This document shows positions 6,512 through 6,520 of a stretch of DNA of 6,520 bases, piece by piece; position 1 is the stretch's first letter, and each line of letters begins with the position of its first letter. Location: positions 2,542-9,061 of the forward strand of contig JAOZLI010000042.1 in assembly GCA_029934915.1 (NCBI GenBank), read 5' to 3'. A model generated the notes under the pieces. That model searched no databases. It was not told the origin of the DNA and saw nothing but the letters and a program-made list of their open reading frames with translations. The stretch is from Desulfocapsa sp. Lineage in GTDB: Bacteria > Desulfobacterota > Desulfobulbia > Desulfobulbales > Desulfocapsaceae. Both the position numbers and the translations under genes were made by a program.

Positions 6512-6520
6512 ATTTCACGG

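Overview
The window holds one flagellar basal-body operon, transcribed entirely from the minus strand (right to left). In transcription order it contains a large exported repeat protein of unassigned family, then flgB, flgC, fliE, fliF, fliG and the first 63 codons of fliH, which runs off the left edge. No credible plus-strand gene, RNA gene, mobile element, CRISPR array or terminator was seen. About 95% of the window is coding, and the longest non-coding stretch is the leader and promoter at the right edge.

The contiguous order flgB-flgC-fliE-fliF-fliG-fliH occurs in many bacteria. Three features point to a Gram-negative motile bacterium, most likely a Desulfobacterota (former Deltaproteobacteria) member: a signal-peptide-bearing AMIN-like/TPR-like gene at the head of the operon, a sigma-54-type promoter, and a moderately AT-rich composition. 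This placement is inference; no taxonomic marker gene is present.

Layout: 6495-6511 is a sigma-54-like -24/-12 element. 4048-6456 encodes the ~802-residue exported helical-repeat protein. 3626-4039 (flgB) and 3192-3611 (flgC) encode proximal rod proteins. 2887-3186 (fliE) encodes the adaptor between MS ring and rod. 1184-2848 (fliF) encodes the MS ring. 176-1180 (fliG) encodes the rotor/switch protein. 1-189 is the start of fliH, the export ATPase regulator. Gaps are 8, 14, 5, 38 and 3 nt, and fliG overlaps fliH by 14 nt, so the genes look co-transcribed and partly translationally coupled.

Together the products build the inner core of the flagellum: FliF makes the membrane ring, FliG docks below it to receive torque, FliE with FlgB and FlgC start the rod on the periplasmic side, and FliH serves the export apparatus. 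The unassigned first gene encodes an exported protein with an N-terminal beta-rich region and a long alpha-helical repeat region. That architecture and length recall the periplasmic motor scaffold protein PflA of Campylobacter and Helicobacter. It is the most interesting item in the window.
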